From: Bacillota bacterium
GTDB taxonomy: Bacteria; Bacillota; Clostridia; Christensenellales; Aristaeellaceae
Assembly: GCA_009787135.1 (NCBI GenBank)
Contig: WRGP01000149.1
Coordinates: forward strand, 1-7,395
Length of the DNA stretch: 7,395 nucleotides
Direction of reading: 5' to 3'
A program made the position numbers and the translations under genes. Each line of letters begins with the position of its first letter. Position 1 is the first letter of the stretch. Of this stretch, positions 5,891-7,395 are shown in pieces. Below the pieces are notes generated by a model. The model was given only the letters and a program-made list of their open reading frames with translations, was not told the origin of the DNA and ran no database searches.

Positions 5891-5891
<1 letters not shown>
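5841..5891 (-). other. Leader frame overlapping glyS stop, with A7 slippery tract into the phosphoesterase
   Basis: ATG 5891-5889 overlaps the glyS stop as TAATG and opens 16 codons, MTIKQRGDRVSVIKKG, ending at TAA 5843-5841. Near its end the codons ATA-AAA-AAA-GGA form an in-frame A-AAA-AAA heptamer (A tract 5853-5847). A -1 slip there continues as AGG-ATA-AAC, which is the phosphoesterase frame. An AGGG lies about 10 bases ahead of the tract, a spacing at which internal Shine-Dalgarno-like sites can stimulate -1 shifts. The alternative is a missing A in the tract (8 in the true gene) from assembly error or natural variation. Confidence 0.55.
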
Positions 5892-7273
<1,382 letters not shown>

Positions 7274-7305
7274 GAAAAGTCACCCTTTCATTCATAGTAT
7301 GGAAA

Positions 7306-7334
7306 ATAATAGACAAAAGGCGCTGTTTTGTCAA
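7306..7334 (-). promoter_or_regulatory. Promoter of the glyS operon
   Basis: Read leftward, a consensus -35 TTGACA (7334-7329), a 17-base spacer and TATTAT (7311-7306) form a near-ideal sigma-A promoter. Transcription should begin near 7299, leaving only about 26 bases of leader. That is too short for the T-box leader that often controls Firmicute synthetase genes. Confidence 0.88.
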
Positions 7335-7351
7335 GAAAATCAGGCGAAAAG

Positions 7352-7380
7352 TTGCAAGCTTACCTATCGCATGGTATAAT
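7352..7380 (+). promoter_or_regulatory. Rightward promoter for a gene beyond the window
   Basis: TTGCAA (7352-7357), a 17-base spacer and TATAAT (7375-7380) with TGG just ahead (extended -10) form a strong promoter. It points rightward, back-to-back with the glyS promoter, with -35 boxes about 17 bases apart. Transcription would begin near 7387. The gene it drives is not in the window. Confidence 0.8.
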
Positions 7381-7395
7381 GACCGCGACAAAGAA

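Overview
The window looks like a piece of chromosome from a fairly GC-rich Clostridia-type Firmicute, probably an anaerobe. The indicators are a dimeric (alpha2, GlyQS-type) glycyl-tRNA synthetase, a secreted protein with S-layer homology (SLH) repeats, a NusG-domain-II membrane protein, strong Shine-Dalgarno sites and clear sigma-A-type promoters. The assignment is inferred from gene families, not from a database search. I see no tRNA, rRNA, CRISPR array or insertion sequence.

Left part (1-1540): the 3' end of a probable TetR-type regulator runs into a membrane-anchored alpha/beta hydrolase of the proline-iminopeptidase type. Only 4 bases separate them, so they are probably one operon. By eye this segment has a lower GC content than the rest. 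On the opposite strand, a short lipoprotein-like frame (1336-1524) sits just behind the SLH gene and runs into the 3' end of the hydrolase gene. This may mark an old rearrangement border.

Middle-left (1543-3701): a leftward gene encodes a secreted three-part protein: a DNRLRE-like beta domain, a middle region with a Cys and a His in papain-like sequence surroundings, and C-terminal SLH repeats. It diverges from a small rightward tautomerase gene of the 4-oxalocrotonate tautomerase superfamily (PptA-like). The two promoters face away from each other and share nearly the same extended -10 sequence.

Middle-right (3727-4893): a leftward NusG-domain-II protein with a single membrane segment and a rightward secreted protein that distantly resembles FMN-binding domains start from back-to-back promoters. 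Families of this kind are often found near redox or flavin-related membrane systems, so the pair may act together at the cell surface. This is inference. A bidirectional terminator (4912-4948) closes the rightward gene and the leftward operon that meets it.

Right part (5038-7395): a leftward operon begins with glyS, driven by a near-consensus promoter with a short leader and no room for a T-box. It is followed by a calcineurin-like metallophosphoesterase (YkuE-like). The most intriguing point is the junction. An ATG overlaps the glyS stop codon (TAATG) and opens a 16-codon frame that runs into an A7 tract, where a -1 shift joins it to the phosphoesterase frame, which has no good start of its own. 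A second strong promoter at the right edge points rightward to a gene outside the window.
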